Shown here: positions 1 through 7,409 of the stretch, piece after piece | Position numbering within the stretch: position 1 is the stretch's first letter | How the letters are laid out: the number at the start of each line of letters is the position of its first letter | Assembly (NCBI RefSeq): GCF_001184025.1 | Contig: NZ_BBYG01000027.1 | Location: forward strand, 5,330-69,329 | From: Streptomyces maremycinicus | GTDB lineage: Bacteria > Actinomycetota > Actinomycetes > Streptomycetales > Streptomycetaceae | Length of the DNA: 64,000 nucleotides | Direction: 5' to 3' | Notes under the pieces: model-generated | Told to the model about the DNA's origin: nothing | Seen by the model: the letters and a program-made list of their open reading frames with translations, nothing else | Database searches by the model: none | Translations under genes and position numbers: made by a program

Positions 1-470
1 ACCCACACCCACACCGGCAGCGCCACTCCCAGCAACACCCGCACCCACACCGGCAGCACCCGCACCCACACCCGCACCCGCACCCACACCGGCAGCACCC
101 GCACCCACACCCGCACCCGCAGCCACACCGGCACCGCCACTCCCCACCCCACCGGCAGCACCCGCACCCGCACCCACGTTGGTACCCGCCCCCGCGCCGG
201 CACCCCCGCCCGCACCGGCACCCGCACTCCCGGCCACGCCATCACCGGCGCCTGTGCCGGCACCCGCACTCCCGGCCACGCCATCACCGGCGCCTGTGCC
301 CGCGCCCCCGCCCGCACCCACACCGGCACCCGCCGCCAACCCGGCGCCCGCGCTCCCCCTCAGGCCCGCACCCCCACCCACACCGGCATTCCCACTCACG
401 CGATCACCCGCGCCAGCACCCCCGCCCGCGCGCGTACCCGCATCCCCACCCGCGCCCCCGCCCACACCGG
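1..470 (-). repeat. Gly-Ala-Val coding repeat tract inside the FAD monooxygenase
   Basis: Imperfect 6- to 12-base units (cacccgcacccacaccggcagcac-like on the + strand) are tandemly repeated and translate on the minus strand as GAGVGAGAAGVGAG-type peptide. A longer unit of about 48 bases encoding GDGVAGSAGAGTGA is repeated around 195-310. All units keep the reading frame of the upstream FAD-binding fold. This points to repeat expansion within a gene, not to intergenic low-complexity DNA. Confidence 0.75.
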
Positions 471-672
471 TCAGAGCGGGCAGATAACCACGCCGGGCCA
501 GAACCTGCACCGTCCGCGCATGCAACGTCGTCGCCTTCGGCTGCCCGCTCACCTCCCCCCGCGCCTCCACCACCACCACCCGCACACCGAACCCCGCCAA
601 CTCACACGCCAACAGCAACCCCACCGGCCCCCCACCCACCACCACCACCTGCGCCCGCACATCCCCCACCAT
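1..672 (-). CDS. FAD-dependent monooxygenase with long Gly-Ala tract (N-terminal part; runs off the left edge)
   Basis: The first ~68 residues are a textbook N-terminus of a PHBH-type aromatic-ring hydroxylase. There is a dinucleotide-binding GGGPVG after a beta strand, then LLLACELAGFGV, VVVVEA, and the substrate-side motif SGQPKATTLHARTVQVLARRGYL. The ATG at 672 has a G-rich Shine-Dalgarno (aggggggc) about 8 nt upstream; a GTG at 690 is possible. From about residue 72 to the window edge (over 150 residues) the frame stays open but encodes only Gly, Ala, Val, Ser, Thr and Asp repeats, which no hydroxylase of this family normally has at that point. Whether the rest of the FAD and substrate domains resumes outside the window cannot be seen. 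The recognisable N-terminus makes the strand and frame secure. Confidence 0.8.
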   Translation of the reverse strand, partial: MVGDVRAQVVVVGGGPVGLLLACELAGFGVRVVVVEARGEVSGQPKATTLHARTVQVLARRGYLPALTGVGGGAGGDAGTRAGGGAGAGDRVSGNAGVGGGAGLRGSAGAGLAAGAGVGAGGGAGTGAGDGVAGSAGAGTGAGDGVAGSAGAGAGGGAGAGAGTNVGAGAGAAGGVGSGGAGVAAGAGVGAGAAGVGAGAGVGAGAAGVGAGVAGSGAAGVGVG

Positions 673-912
673 CCCCCCAGCCCCCCTCACCAAATCCGTG
701 TGTGTGCCCTACCCGGCCCAACCCGGCAGCCAGTATCACCGACCAGACACCCCACCCGCACAACAAAAACACCACCCACCACCACCCCACCCAACCCAAC
801 CCCACCCACCCCCACCAAACCCCCAACACCCCACAAACCAAACACCCAAAACCCAAAACCGACACCGACACCGAGGCCGAGGCCGAAAGCCAACAGCCAC
901 AACACCCCACGA

Positions 913-1010
913 CCCACAGCCCACAGCCCACAGCAGACAGCCCACGGCCCACAGCAGACGGCAGACGGCAGACGGCAGACGGCAGACGGCAGACGGCAGA
1001 CGGCAGACGG
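913..1010. repeat. Heptanucleotide tandem repeat (CAGACGG)n
   Basis: Fourteen consecutive 7-base units: six degenerate units (cccacag, cagacag, cccacgg types) at 913-954, then eight identical cagacgg units at 955-1010. It lies between a divergent gene start and the next gene and is not translated in a plausible protein. The sharp change from degenerate to perfect copies suggests recent slippage expansion. Confidence 0.9.
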
Positions 1011-1234
1011 CAAAACCCCACACCGGCCAACCCACAACACCCCCGAACACCCCCTGCCCACCCATCGGCAGAGAGCTCAGGGTTGCTGGACCAGACCAAC
1101 ACGCACAAGCGGGTTGTCCCCGCCTCATTCCGTTAGGGGTTCTCGGTCGGCTTCCGCCAGCGCCGGTCGGCCCTCACCTGCGACTCCCCCTATGGCCCGA
1201 ACCACCCCGGCACACCCCCGGGGAAGCCGGAAAC

Positions 1235-1258
1235 ATACCGGACAGTCGGTTCACCACC
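1235..1258. repeat. 24-bp dispersed direct repeat, copy 1
   Basis: ATACCGGACAG-T-CGGTTCACCACC. The same 24 bases recur at 3195-3218 with one mismatch (T to A). The core ACCG-N6-CGGT is an interrupted dyad, so it could be a repressor site. The two copies flank the Uma2/XRE block in the same orientation. Confidence 0.7.
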
Positions 1259-1512
1259 CGCCACCGGGCACCTCACTCCCCGCCGCCATCCCCGCGCAGG
1301 GGATGTCATCGATGCCGCTTCCGCCAAGCTCGAGTTCGCCGGGCACCTCCACCCCCGGCCACCCGAAACCCAGGCACCCGCAAGATCGGAGCTGAAGGTG
1401 CAGCAAACGGCGGCGTCGGACGGAACAGGCTGTCAACAGCTTGCCCCGCCCGCGCCGACAGAGCCGCTACAGAGTTCAGACGGTTGAGCGAGGTCCGCGC
1501 CGCCCCCGCACG

Positions 1513-1528
1513 ATGACGATTTCGTCAT
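1513..1528. promoter_or_regulatory. Palindromic operator candidate upstream of the Uma2/XRE pair
   Basis: ATGACGA-TT-TCGTCAT is a perfect 7-bp dyad with a 2-nt spacer, ending 14 nt before the Uma2 start at 1543. Its position suits autoregulation by the downstream XRE-type protein; that link is inference. The dyad is also a reason not to use the in-frame ATG at 1513 as start. Confidence 0.5.
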
Positions 1529-1542
1529 GTACGGTGGCAGGC

Positions 1543-2121
1543 ATGACGGAACAGAGCATCTACCACCACCTGCGTGAGTTCCGTGAGGCCTTCGACAGGC
1601 CCGCCCCTTTGGCCTGGCCCGAAATCAGCCGCGGCCAGCTGCTGATGATGATGAGCCCGAAGAAACAGCACCAGCTCGTCGCACACCGGCTGCGCACTCA
1701 GCTCGAGCCTCAGCTGGCGGAAGACCTGGTCCTCATGCTGGAGACCGACGTGGAGGACGCCGCACTGGGAGTCCTGCGGGTCCCGGACCTCATCGTGATC
1801 GACGAGGAGGAAGCCACCGCCGCAGGCGACGCGATCGACCCCCGCCGCTCCCATCTCGTGATCGAGATCGTCTCGCGGTCCAACCCCAGCAACGACTACG
1901 AAGGCAAGCTGCACGACTATCCCGCCATGGGAGTGCCGCACTACCTCATCGTCGACCCCCGCGACGGGAGCGCCGTCCACTACTGGGCTCCCGTGCGCCG
2001 CACCGGTACACCCGCATACGACAACAGGCAGCACTACGCCTTCGGAGACACCATCACCATCGCCGGCTGGAAGATCGACACCGCAGAGCTGCCCCGCTAC
2101 CGGCCGGACACCGGGCCGTGA
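1543..2121 (+). CDS. Uma2 family (DUF820) PD-(D/E)XK-type protein
   Basis: The 192-residue protein has the usual Uma2/DUF820 length and order. The N-terminal part holds RGQLLMMMSP (residues ~29-38); then comes the PDLIVIDEEE strand containing the catalytic-type acidic residue, the core EIVSRSNPSNDYEGKL (the E-x-[SL]-P-[ST]-like motif followed by Lys), and GVPHYLIVDP. The family is a restriction-endonuclease fold, often annotated as a putative endonuclease; substrates are mostly unknown. The start at 1543 has a weak ggtggcagg ribosome site and lies just after a palindrome. The stop overlaps the start of the next gene (GTGA), so the two are translationally coupled. Plain DUF820 proteins are multiplied in Streptomyces, usually without assigned function. 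Confidence 0.85.
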   Translation: MTEQSIYHHLREFREAFDRPAPLAWPEISRGQLLMMMSPKKQHQLVAHRLRTQLEPQLAEDLVLMLETDVEDAALGVLRVPDLIVIDEEEATAAGDAIDPRRSHLVIEIVSRSNPSNDYEGKLHDYPAMGVPHYLIVDPRDGSAVHYWAPVRRTGTPAYDNRQHYAFGDTITIAGWKIDTAELPRYRPDTGP

Positions 2122-2339
2122 ACGACACGGCCCGCCTCGTCCGGCAATGGCGCACCCGGCGAGGCCTGTCCCAGGCCCGCCTCGCCGAACTCGCCGGCAC
2201 CGGACAAGCCGCGATCTCCCGCATCGAGTCAGGGCGCGACCTGCCCACCCTGGCACTCCTGGACCGCATCGCCCTCGCCCTGGACTGCCGCCTCACCGTC
2301 AACTTCACCGCCAGCCCCCCACCGCCACCACCCCCATGA
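2118..2339 (+). CDS. XRE-family helix-turn-helix regulator
   Basis: A 73-residue protein that is almost entirely a lambda-repressor-like HTH. LVRQWRTRRGLSQARLAELAGTG is helix 1 to turn, QAAISRIESGRDLP is the recognition helix, and TLALLDRIALALDC packs behind it. It ends in a proline run. The GTG start overlaps the Uma2 stop by 4 nt, so this is a coupled two-gene unit, the arrangement seen for toxin-antitoxin and autoregulated modules. The palindrome at 1513-1528 is a candidate target. Whether it acts as an antitoxin is speculation; Uma2 is not an established toxin. Confidence 0.85.
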   Translation: MNDTARLVRQWRTRRGLSQARLAELAGTGQAAISRIESGRDLPTLALLDRIALALDCRLTVNFTASPPPPPPP

Positions 2340-2352
2340 CCGCGCGCCCGGC

Positions 2353-2840
2353 GTGAGTGATGATCCCTGGGTGACCTCTTTGCCAGATGCCGTGCACACG
2401 CATGCGCAATGGGTCGCTCGCGCCCTCGCCAGCTCCGGCTACCTCGCCGATTCCCCCCAGCCAGCCTGCACGGCATCGAGCCGTTCATTAGCGACCACAG
2501 CAACCAGGGGACCGCGGCGGAAGGAGGACTCCTCACCGCCCACCCCGCAACCCGGCTGTTCGCCCTCGGCTGCTACCTGGGCCAGACGCCCCAGCATGCC
2601 CTCGGCGGAAGCCGGGAGGCCGACGACGACTGCCCGCACAGCGCGACCGACATCAGACTCCGCCTCCCCGACGGGCCGATCCTGTGGCCGGTACAGCGCA
2701 TGACCAAGCGCTACCGCAACGACCCCGAGGACAGCATCACCGCCTACACAGCGATCCTCAGGCTGAACACCTCACGCCAGCCACAGGCCACCACAAAGCG
2801 ACGCATCCGCATCCGCATCCGCATGCTGCGACGCCACTGA
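2353..2840 (+). pseudogene. Conserved hypothetical protein, frameshifted
   Basis: The first ~33 residues (start GTG at 2353, MSDDPWVTSLPDAVHTHAQW...GYLAD) are in one frame. Sequence from LHGIEPFISDHSNQG through FALGCYLGQ and LRLPDGPILWPVQRMTKRYRN is in the next frame. A one-base loss next to the C6 run at ~2453 accounts for the break. I recognise the general pattern of a Streptomyces hypothetical family (ALGxYxGE... LPDGxxxWPVQRxxKRxRN) whose function is unknown to me. It sits 14 nt after the XRE gene and was probably the third gene of that unit. The tail ending RIRIRIRMLRRH is low complexity. Confidence 0.6.
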
Positions 2841-2945
2841 CCACACGGCCCGAGCGGCACAGGCCCGGATACGCGGCACCCACCCCGAACCCCACCGGCA
2901 ATAGCCACGCGCCGCACCAGCCGCGCCGGGCCGCTCCGAGGCCCA

Positions 2946-3242
2946 TCAGCGGTTGATGCGGTTCCCGGTCACACCGAACCAGGCAGTGGGTCCCAGGAGA
3001 GCCACCTCCTCCCAGCGAACCTCCGTACTTTCGCCCTTCCTGTTCAGCGTGTGCACCCCTCGATACAGGGCCAGGACTGCGTCACGCAGCAGCTCACCCC
3101 AAACACCCTCCCCCCAGCGGAATACCGGCACTTGACCCACAGCACCCCCGCTCCCCCACCCCCAACCCACACCACACCCACAAGGCGCGTGAAAAATACC
3201 GGACAGACGGTTCACCACCACCCCCGTCACCCGCACCTCCAC
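2946..3242 (-). CDS. Hypothetical protein
   Basis: A 98-residue open frame whose last ~55 residues (ELLRDAVLALYRGVHTLNRKGESTEVRWEEVALLGPTAWFGVTGN) look like real, non-repetitive protein with a plausible fold. The first ~35 residues overlap one copy of the 24-bp dispersed repeat (encoding VVNRLSGIF) and a glycine-rich stretch, and may be upstream DNA. No family is recognised. An internal start after the Gly-rich segment is possible. It is convergent with the broken gene before it. Confidence 0.35.
   Translation of the reverse strand: MEVRVTGVVVNRLSGIFHAPCGCGVGWGWGSGGAVGQVPVFRWGEGVWGELLRDAVLALYRGVHTLNRKGESTEVRWEEVALLGPTAWFGVTGNRINR
3195..3218. repeat. 24-bp dispersed direct repeat, copy 2
   Basis: ATACCGGACAG-A-CGGTTCACCACC, one mismatch from the copy at 1235-1258. 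Both copies are preceded by an A-rich stretch and followed at 40-80 nt by a shared gagttcgccgggc, so the similarity extends beyond the 24 bases. Confidence 0.7.
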
Positions 3243-3554
3243 CGCCCCCGCCGCGCCCGAGTTCGCCGGGCGCCGCCGGCCCTGGCCGCCGAGCGAAAGA
3301 TGGCCGGCAGGCCGCAGGTAGTGGGCTCGGGCTGACGGGTCGGTCGGCGAACGGCCGACCGGACGGCCGCGGGCGGAAGCCGCGGGTCGGGCGGCGAGAG
3401 GGGCCGCTCGCTGGAGTCAGTCCGCAGGGAGATGGCCAGGCTCAACCGGGCGAACGTTGCCTGATCACGGCACTCGCTGTCGTCAAACCCTGTCAGCAAT
3501 CACCATCGGATCTGATTGGATTCGCGCCGCCGCGAGCCCCCGGATCGCACGGGC
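3243..3554. other. Intergenic region with no recognised gene
   Basis: GC-rich DNA between a hypothetical gene and the tail of the TetR gene. I see no ribosome site plus codon-biased frame, and no recognisable motif apart from a possible remnant frame on the minus strand at 3400-3500. Confidence 0.4.
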
Positions 3555-4181
3555 TCACTGGACGTCCGTCACACCTGTCGCTATTCGGTCCTTTGACGAC
3601 AAGGAGGCGGCCCGTTTTGCGGTGCGGTGCACCAGGCCGTCCAGGATGAGGGTCAGGCCGGCCTCGAATGCCGACTCGTAGTCGATCACAGGCATGTCCG
3701 CCGCCGGATCCGAGCCGTCACTGGAGCCGACGTCCGCCTGTTCCTCCAGGACACTGCCGACTGTGAAACGGCCGGCGGCCAGCATCGCCATCTGCGCGTC
3801 CCGTTCAGGCACTCCGGAGGCGACCAGGAAGTCCATCTTGCGGCGGATCCGGTCGAGGTCGTTGGCAGGGGTGCTGCCCGCGTGGAGGCGTGCGCCGTCC
3901 CGGCGCATCAGCAGGGTGCGCCGGAAGCTTCGCGTGTTGTACAGGAACCAGTCGCGCCAGTCGTCGTCGGGCGTGGGCAGCGGGGCGGCCGCATGCGGTG
4001 CCATTGCCGCCTCCGCCATGGCGGCGAGGAGGTCCTTCTTGGTGCGGAAGTACCAGTAGAGCGAGGGCTGCTCGACGCCCAGCCGCTTCGCCAGCCGCCG
4101 CGTACTGACCGTGTCCAGCCCGACCTCGTCGAGCAGGTCGAGCGCTTCGGAGACGACGATCTCACGGTTCACCTTGGTCAC
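3555..4181 (-). CDS. TetR-type repressor of the classical tetracycline-repressor class
   Basis: 208 residues. The DNA-binding domain (residues 1-50: KVNREIVVSEALDLLDEVGLDTVSTRRLAKRLGVEQPSLYWYFRTKKDLL) follows TetR(B) closely, including LGVEQP-LYW of the recognition helix. The C-terminal part (LLMRRDGARLHAG, MDFLVASGVPERDAQMAM, GSVLEEQ) resembles the TetR_C ligand domain. The GTG start at 4181 has no clear ribosome site and may be leaderless; a second GTG lies 6 nt downstream. It is divergent from a FAD monooxygenase, with two tetO-like operators in the 72-bp gap. It therefore probably represses both genes until a polycyclic ligand binds. The regulator/monooxygenase layout recalls tetR-tetX. 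Confidence 0.9.
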   Translation of the reverse strand: MTKVNREIVVSEALDLLDEVGLDTVSTRRLAKRLGVEQPSLYWYFRTKKDLLAAMAEAAMAPHAAAPLPTPDDDWRDWFLYNTRSFRRTLLMRRDGARLHAGSTPANDLDRIRRKMDFLVASGVPERDAQMAMLAAGRFTVGSVLEEQADVGSSDGSDPAADMPVIDYESAFEAGLTLILDGLVHRTAKRAASLSSKDRIATGVTDVQ

Positions 4182-4189
4182 GTTGACAA

Positions 4190-4206
4190 ATCTATCACTG
4201 ATAGAT
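4190..4206. promoter_or_regulatory. tetO-like operator 1
   Basis: ATCTATCA-C-TGATAGAT is a perfect 8+1+8 dyad, and its core CTATCA-N-TGATAG is the Tn10 tet operator core. It lies 8 nt upstream of the TetR GTG start. Confidence 0.85.
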
Positions 4207-4220
4207 GACCCTGAAGAGGA

Positions 4221-4237
4221 ATCATTCACTGATAGAT
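4221..4237. promoter_or_regulatory. tetO-like operator 2
   Basis: ATCATTCACTGATAGAT matches operator 1 at 15 of 17 positions, with both changes in the left half-site. Centre-to-centre distance is 31 bp, close to the spacing of the paired operators in the Tn10 tet region. It ends 16 nt before the monooxygenase start. Confidence 0.75.
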
Positions 4238-4253
4238 TTTTGAGGTGATGGGT

Positions 4254-5504
4254 ATGGCCAACCGATCGGGAGCGCGCCCCCTGCGGGTCCTTGTTGCCGG
4301 CGGCGGGATAGCGGGCCAGGCTCTGGCTTTCTGGCTCACGCGGGGCGGCCACAGGGTGACCGTTGTCGAACGCTTTCCGGTGCTGCGGGCCGCCGGGGCA
4401 CAGGTCGACCTCAGGGGACAGGGCATTGAGGCCGTCGAACGGATGGGGCTTCTTGACGCCGTCCGCGGCAAGCTGGTGGACGAGGCGGGTGTCGCGTTCG
4501 TCGACGCTCGCGGCAGGGCCAAGGCGACGATCATGGCCAACACCTCCGGCCAGGGCCGGCAGACCCTCACCTCCGAGTACGAGATCATGCGCGGTGACCT
4601 GGTACGCATCCTGCACGACGCGTCGAAGGACGACGCCGAGTACGTCTTCGGCGTGAGCGTGGACGGCTTCGAGCAGGACGAACAGAAGGTCATCGCACAC
4701 TTCTCCGACGGGTCCTGCGGCGAGTTCGACCTCCTGGTCGGCGCGGACGGACAGGGATCGCGCATCCGGCGGGCGATCCTCCCTGCGGGCTGCGACCCGT
4801 ACTGGCGGGTCGGCATCCACATGGCCTACTGGTTCATCCCGCGCATCGCGTCCGACAGCAACATCCGGGACACCTACATGGTGCCGGGTGGCCGTCAGAT
4901 CATGCGCCGCAGCCACAACCCGACCGAGACGCAGGTGTACTTCGTGATGCGGGAGGAGTCCGAGGAAGCCTCCGCGATCCACCGGGAACCCGTCGAGCAC
5001 CAGCAGAAGTTCTGGGCGAGCAGGTTCCGCGACGCGGGCTGGCAGACCGAGCGCTTCATCAACGGCATGCAGACGAGCCCCTTCTTCTACTCCCAGGAGA
5101 TCGTCCAGATCCGCACCGACACCTGGTCCAAGGGCCGCGTGGTCCTTGCCGGCGACGCAGCCCACTGCGCCTCCCCTTACAGCGGCATGGGCATCTCCGG
5201 CGGCCTGGTGGGCGCCCACGTGCTGGCCCGCGAGATCAACCAGCACCCGGGCGACCTGCCGACCGCACTGGCGAACTACGACAGCGTGCTGCGCCCCTTC
5301 GTCGACGAGATCCAGGGCGAGGTGAATCCGCGTCTCCTACGCCTGGGCATGCCGATGACCCAGCGTGCCATCGACGCCTTCCAAGCCGCCACCGCACTGG
5401 CCTGCTTCCTGCACGTTCCAGATCTCGCCGCGCGCTTTTCCAAGGAGGACCGCGGCGGCAGCTGGCAGCTCCCCGAGAACCCGGCGCCGATCAGCACCAC
5501 CTGA
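4254..5504 (+). CDS. FAD-dependent monooxygenase, Tet(X)-like subgroup
   Basis: 416 residues, typical for single-component FAD hydroxylases. VLVAGGGIAGQALAFWLTRGGH (residues ~13-34) is the Rossmann motif and VVERFP binds the ribose. DLLVGADGQGSRIRR is the DG motif, and VVLAGDAAHCASPYSGMGISGGLVGAHVL is the GD motif that closes the FAD site. The ATG at 4254 (MANRSG...) has gaggtg at correct spacing; upstream in-frame starts at 4245 and 4248 overlap that site. The divergent TetR and twin tetO-like operators imply induction by a small aromatic or polyketide-like compound, which it would hydroxylate, for resistance or catabolism. The substrate is not predictable; similarity to Tet(X) is at subgroup level. 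Confidence 0.85.
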   Translation: MANRSGARPLRVLVAGGGIAGQALAFWLTRGGHRVTVVERFPVLRAAGAQVDLRGQGIEAVERMGLLDAVRGKLVDEAGVAFVDARGRAKATIMANTSGQGRQTLTSEYEIMRGDLVRILHDASKDDAEYVFGVSVDGFEQDEQKVIAHFSDGSCGEFDLLVGADGQGSRIRRAILPAGCDPYWRVGIHMAYWFIPRIASDSNIRDTYMVPGGRQIMRRSHNPTETQVYFVMREESEEASAIHREPVEHQQKFWASRFRDAGWQTERFINGMQTSPFFYSQEIVQIRTDTWSKGRVVLAGDAAHCASPYSGMGISGGLVGAHVLAREINQHPGDLPTALANYDSVLRPFVDEIQGEVNPRLLRLGMPMTQRAIDAFQAATALACFLHVPDLAARFSKEDRGGSWQLPENPAPISTT

Positions 5505-5670
5505 AAGCGGCCGCACACCGCAGACCAATAGCCGTCGGGAGCAGCACCTACCCCCGATCACCTCACGCCGCGAGCCCCGCCGCCGCCCCGCCAAACTCCA
5601 CACCGACAAGGCTACGACTACGGCCACCCGGGCAATGGCTCCGTGAACGAGGCATCCGCCACCGCATTGT

Positions 5671-6335
5671 TCACGACTCGGCCACGGGCTTGCGCGCCCA
5701 TACGTAACCCTGCGGTGTCTTCTCGGCAGAGTCCGGCCGGCGGGTAGCCGTAGCCCAGACTTCGAACCCGGCACGTCACAACAGTCCTGCGATCACGTCC
5801 GGTTGCCGCCGGTACCAGTCGACACAGATGACCTTGCCGAACACCTCGGCACGATGCCCCCGATCGTCACCGACCTGGAAGAAGACCAGCATCAACTGCC
5901 CACCCGGTGCCAGCACCCGGTGAAACTCGAGGAACACCTCCGCTCGTCGTTCCCATGGGATGTGGATGATCGAGTAGTAAGCGAGCAACCGCCAAGGGAC
6001 GCCTGCGGTGGATCCAGGGCCGGCATCGATCCCACCTCAAAACTGAGGTCCGGGTAGGTGCGGCGGGCCACGACGATCATCCCGGGCGACGGATCGATGC
6101 CGAACGCGTTCAATCCCAAACGGTGCAGTGCCGCCGTGACCTGGCCGGGTCCGCACCCCAGATCGGCGACAGGACCATTTCCGCTTGCCTGCGTCAGCTC
6201 GGCGAAGGCGGCCAACGGCGCACGGTCGAGCGGCTTGACGTCCAGGTCAGAGTCCACCTTTTCGGCGTACTCCACGGCCATGACGTCATAGGAGGCTCGG
6301 GTCGCGGCGAGGAAGCCTTCGTCGGGCATGAGCAT
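5671..6335 (-). pseudogene. Class I SAM-dependent methyltransferase, broken
   Basis: An intact N-terminal half starts at MLMPDEGFLAATRASYDVMA and contains the SAM motif VADLGCGPGQVTAAL, ID (acidic end of beta 2) and EVGSMPALD. A frameshift near 6000 moves the continuation LLAYYSIIHIPWERRAEVFLEFHRVL into another frame, and a TGA at 5776-5778 interrupts it before the tail AGFEVWATATRRP...YVWARKPVAES, which ends at 5671. Two independent lesions make this a pseudogene and not a sequencing slip. No neighbour clearly belongs with it. Confidence 0.75.
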
Positions 6336-6796
6336 GAAGATTGGGCGGCACGGTGTAGCCCTTGCACCCTGGTCAGGTAGCGACCGCCAACGATGGCGAG
6401 GTGCAGGTGATCTCGGCAAGCCGTCCGCAGTGGTGAACCTCCGCAGCACTCAAGATCGCCAACTGTTGCCTGCGGTGCGGACCAGCCGCTGCTGCTTCAC
6501 ATGAAGCGAGCCCTGGCGACCTCCGGTGAAACCGCCCGGGGGTGTCGGTGCGCGGGTGCCGCTGTCGGCGCGGATACCGGCCCGGTCGGGGGGTGTCGCC
6601 GCACTAGGACCGTGGTCGGTTCCTGGTGGTTGTTCGTGTGGTCGGGGCCGACTGACGCGCTCGCTGGTACGCGCGCCGCATGAGGGCGGTACCGCACCGC
6701 GTGCGTTGGGGGGCTGACGACGATGACGAGAACGCGGGCGGATGTGGATGCCGGCGTGCGGATCGAATTGCTTGCTCCTCAGGTCTGTCTTCAGGA
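6336..6796. other. Gene-poor region with copy 1 of a ~200-bp repeat
   Basis: Between the broken methyltransferase and a small membrane-protein gene there is no supportable gene. The right half is one copy of the repeat described at 6520-6712; the left half shows nothing recognisable. Confidence 0.5.
6520..6712. repeat. ~200-bp duplicated element, copy 1
   Basis: The segment runs from ggtgaaacc to ggctgacga and shares order and long blocks (gaccgtggtcgg, gtggtcggg-ccgac, gcgctcg) with 7197-7409 in the same orientation. It contains no real gene. A size near 200 bp, shared ends and a gene broken at the edge of the second copy suggest a small non-autonomous mobile element. Confidence 0.55.
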
Positions 6797-7102
6797 TCAG
6801 GCCGTGGAGCGGCGGCGAGCGCGGAGCCGGCGGACGCCCTTGATGCCGTAGCCGACAGACATGAGCACGAAGCCGGCAGCAGAGATCCAGAGCCAGGAAT
6901 GCGCCACCACAGCACTCAGAAACGCCCCGCCAAAGAGCAGCAGGCTACCGACGGCGTCCAGCAGGTCGAGGCGCGCCTTGAAGCGCACTGCGGCGTCGGG
7001 TCCGCGCAGTCGGTGGCTGATGGGAACGAGCCCAAGTACATGTAAGACGGTCAGGCCGAGGAAGATCCAGTTGAACCAATCGGGTATGTCCACGGCGCGC
7101 AC
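6797..7102 (-). CDS. Small membrane protein, hypothetical
   Basis: 101 residues with three hydrophobic segments: FNWIFLGLTVLHVLGLVPI (~10-28), LLDAVGSLLLFGGAFLSAVV (~46-65) and LWISAAGFVLMSVGYGIKGV (~71-90). It ends in a basic RRLRARRRS tail, consistent with a cytoplasmic C-terminus. No known family is recognised. It lies between the two copies of the ~200-bp repeat and may have been carried with them or simply be bracketed by chance. Confidence 0.6.
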   Translation of the reverse strand: MRAVDIPDWFNWIFLGLTVLHVLGLVPISHRLRGPDAAVRFKARLDLLDAVGSLLLFGGAFLSAVVAHSWLWISAAGFVLMSVGYGIKGVRRLRARRRSTA

Positions 7103-7196
7103 TGTATCGCCCGCCCGGAAATTCCTCGGGACGAAGATCCAAAAGGTGCGCCTTGAGCGTATGCGGTAGACCCTGCACTTCGCTGGAGGTGGTGAC

Positions 7197-7409
7197 CGGC
7201 GGTGAAACCATCCAGGACGTCAGTCTGCGGGTGCCGCCAGTGGGGTTGTCGGCGGGCCTATCGGGCCGGTCGGGGGCGGTGTTGGCGCACAGTGACCGTG
7301 GTCGGGCCCCGATGGTCGACGGTGTGGTCGGGCCGACCGGTGCGCTCGGACGTACAGCGGTGCCGCATCAGAGCGGCACCGCGCCGTGTGCGTGCGGGGT
7401 TGGCTGACG
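7197..7409. repeat. ~200-bp duplicated element, copy 2 (borders a truncated DyP gene)
   Basis: Counterpart of 6520-6712, with the same terminal ggtgaaacc and ggctgacga. A 10-bp perfect hairpin (GCGGTGCCGC-ATCAGA-GCGGCACCGC, 7357-7382) lies near its right end. The coding similarity of the DyP fragment stops exactly at this border. Confidence 0.6.

Larger units (their letters stand above)
673..1512. other. Non-coding low-complexity spacer
   Basis: No convincing gene. The left part is C/A-rich (ccacccaacccaac type), followed by a heptamer tandem repeat, then ordinary GC-rich DNA with one copy of the 24-bp dispersed repeat at 1235. Long open frames here on both strands come from the low-complexity composition, not from codon-biased coding sequence. 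Confidence 0.6.

Noticed and set aside
913..1010. CRISPR-like array
   Set aside because: Units are 7 bp, directly adjacent without spacers, and no cas genes are present.
602..1395. Several long overlapping open frames on both strands in the 520-1500 region
   Set aside because: They come from C/A-rich and heptamer repeat DNA, lack ribosome sites and normal composition, and overlap the clear minus-strand FAD monooxygenase.
3567..3590. CGTCACA followed by GGTC, resembling the ECF41-type element
   Set aside because: The spacer is 13 nt, not 16, and it lies inside the TetR coding region.
3555..5246. A 563-residue minus-strand frame continuing upstream of the TetR gene
   Set aside because: Only the last ~208 residues are TetR; the upstream part is antisense to the FAD monooxygenase gene.
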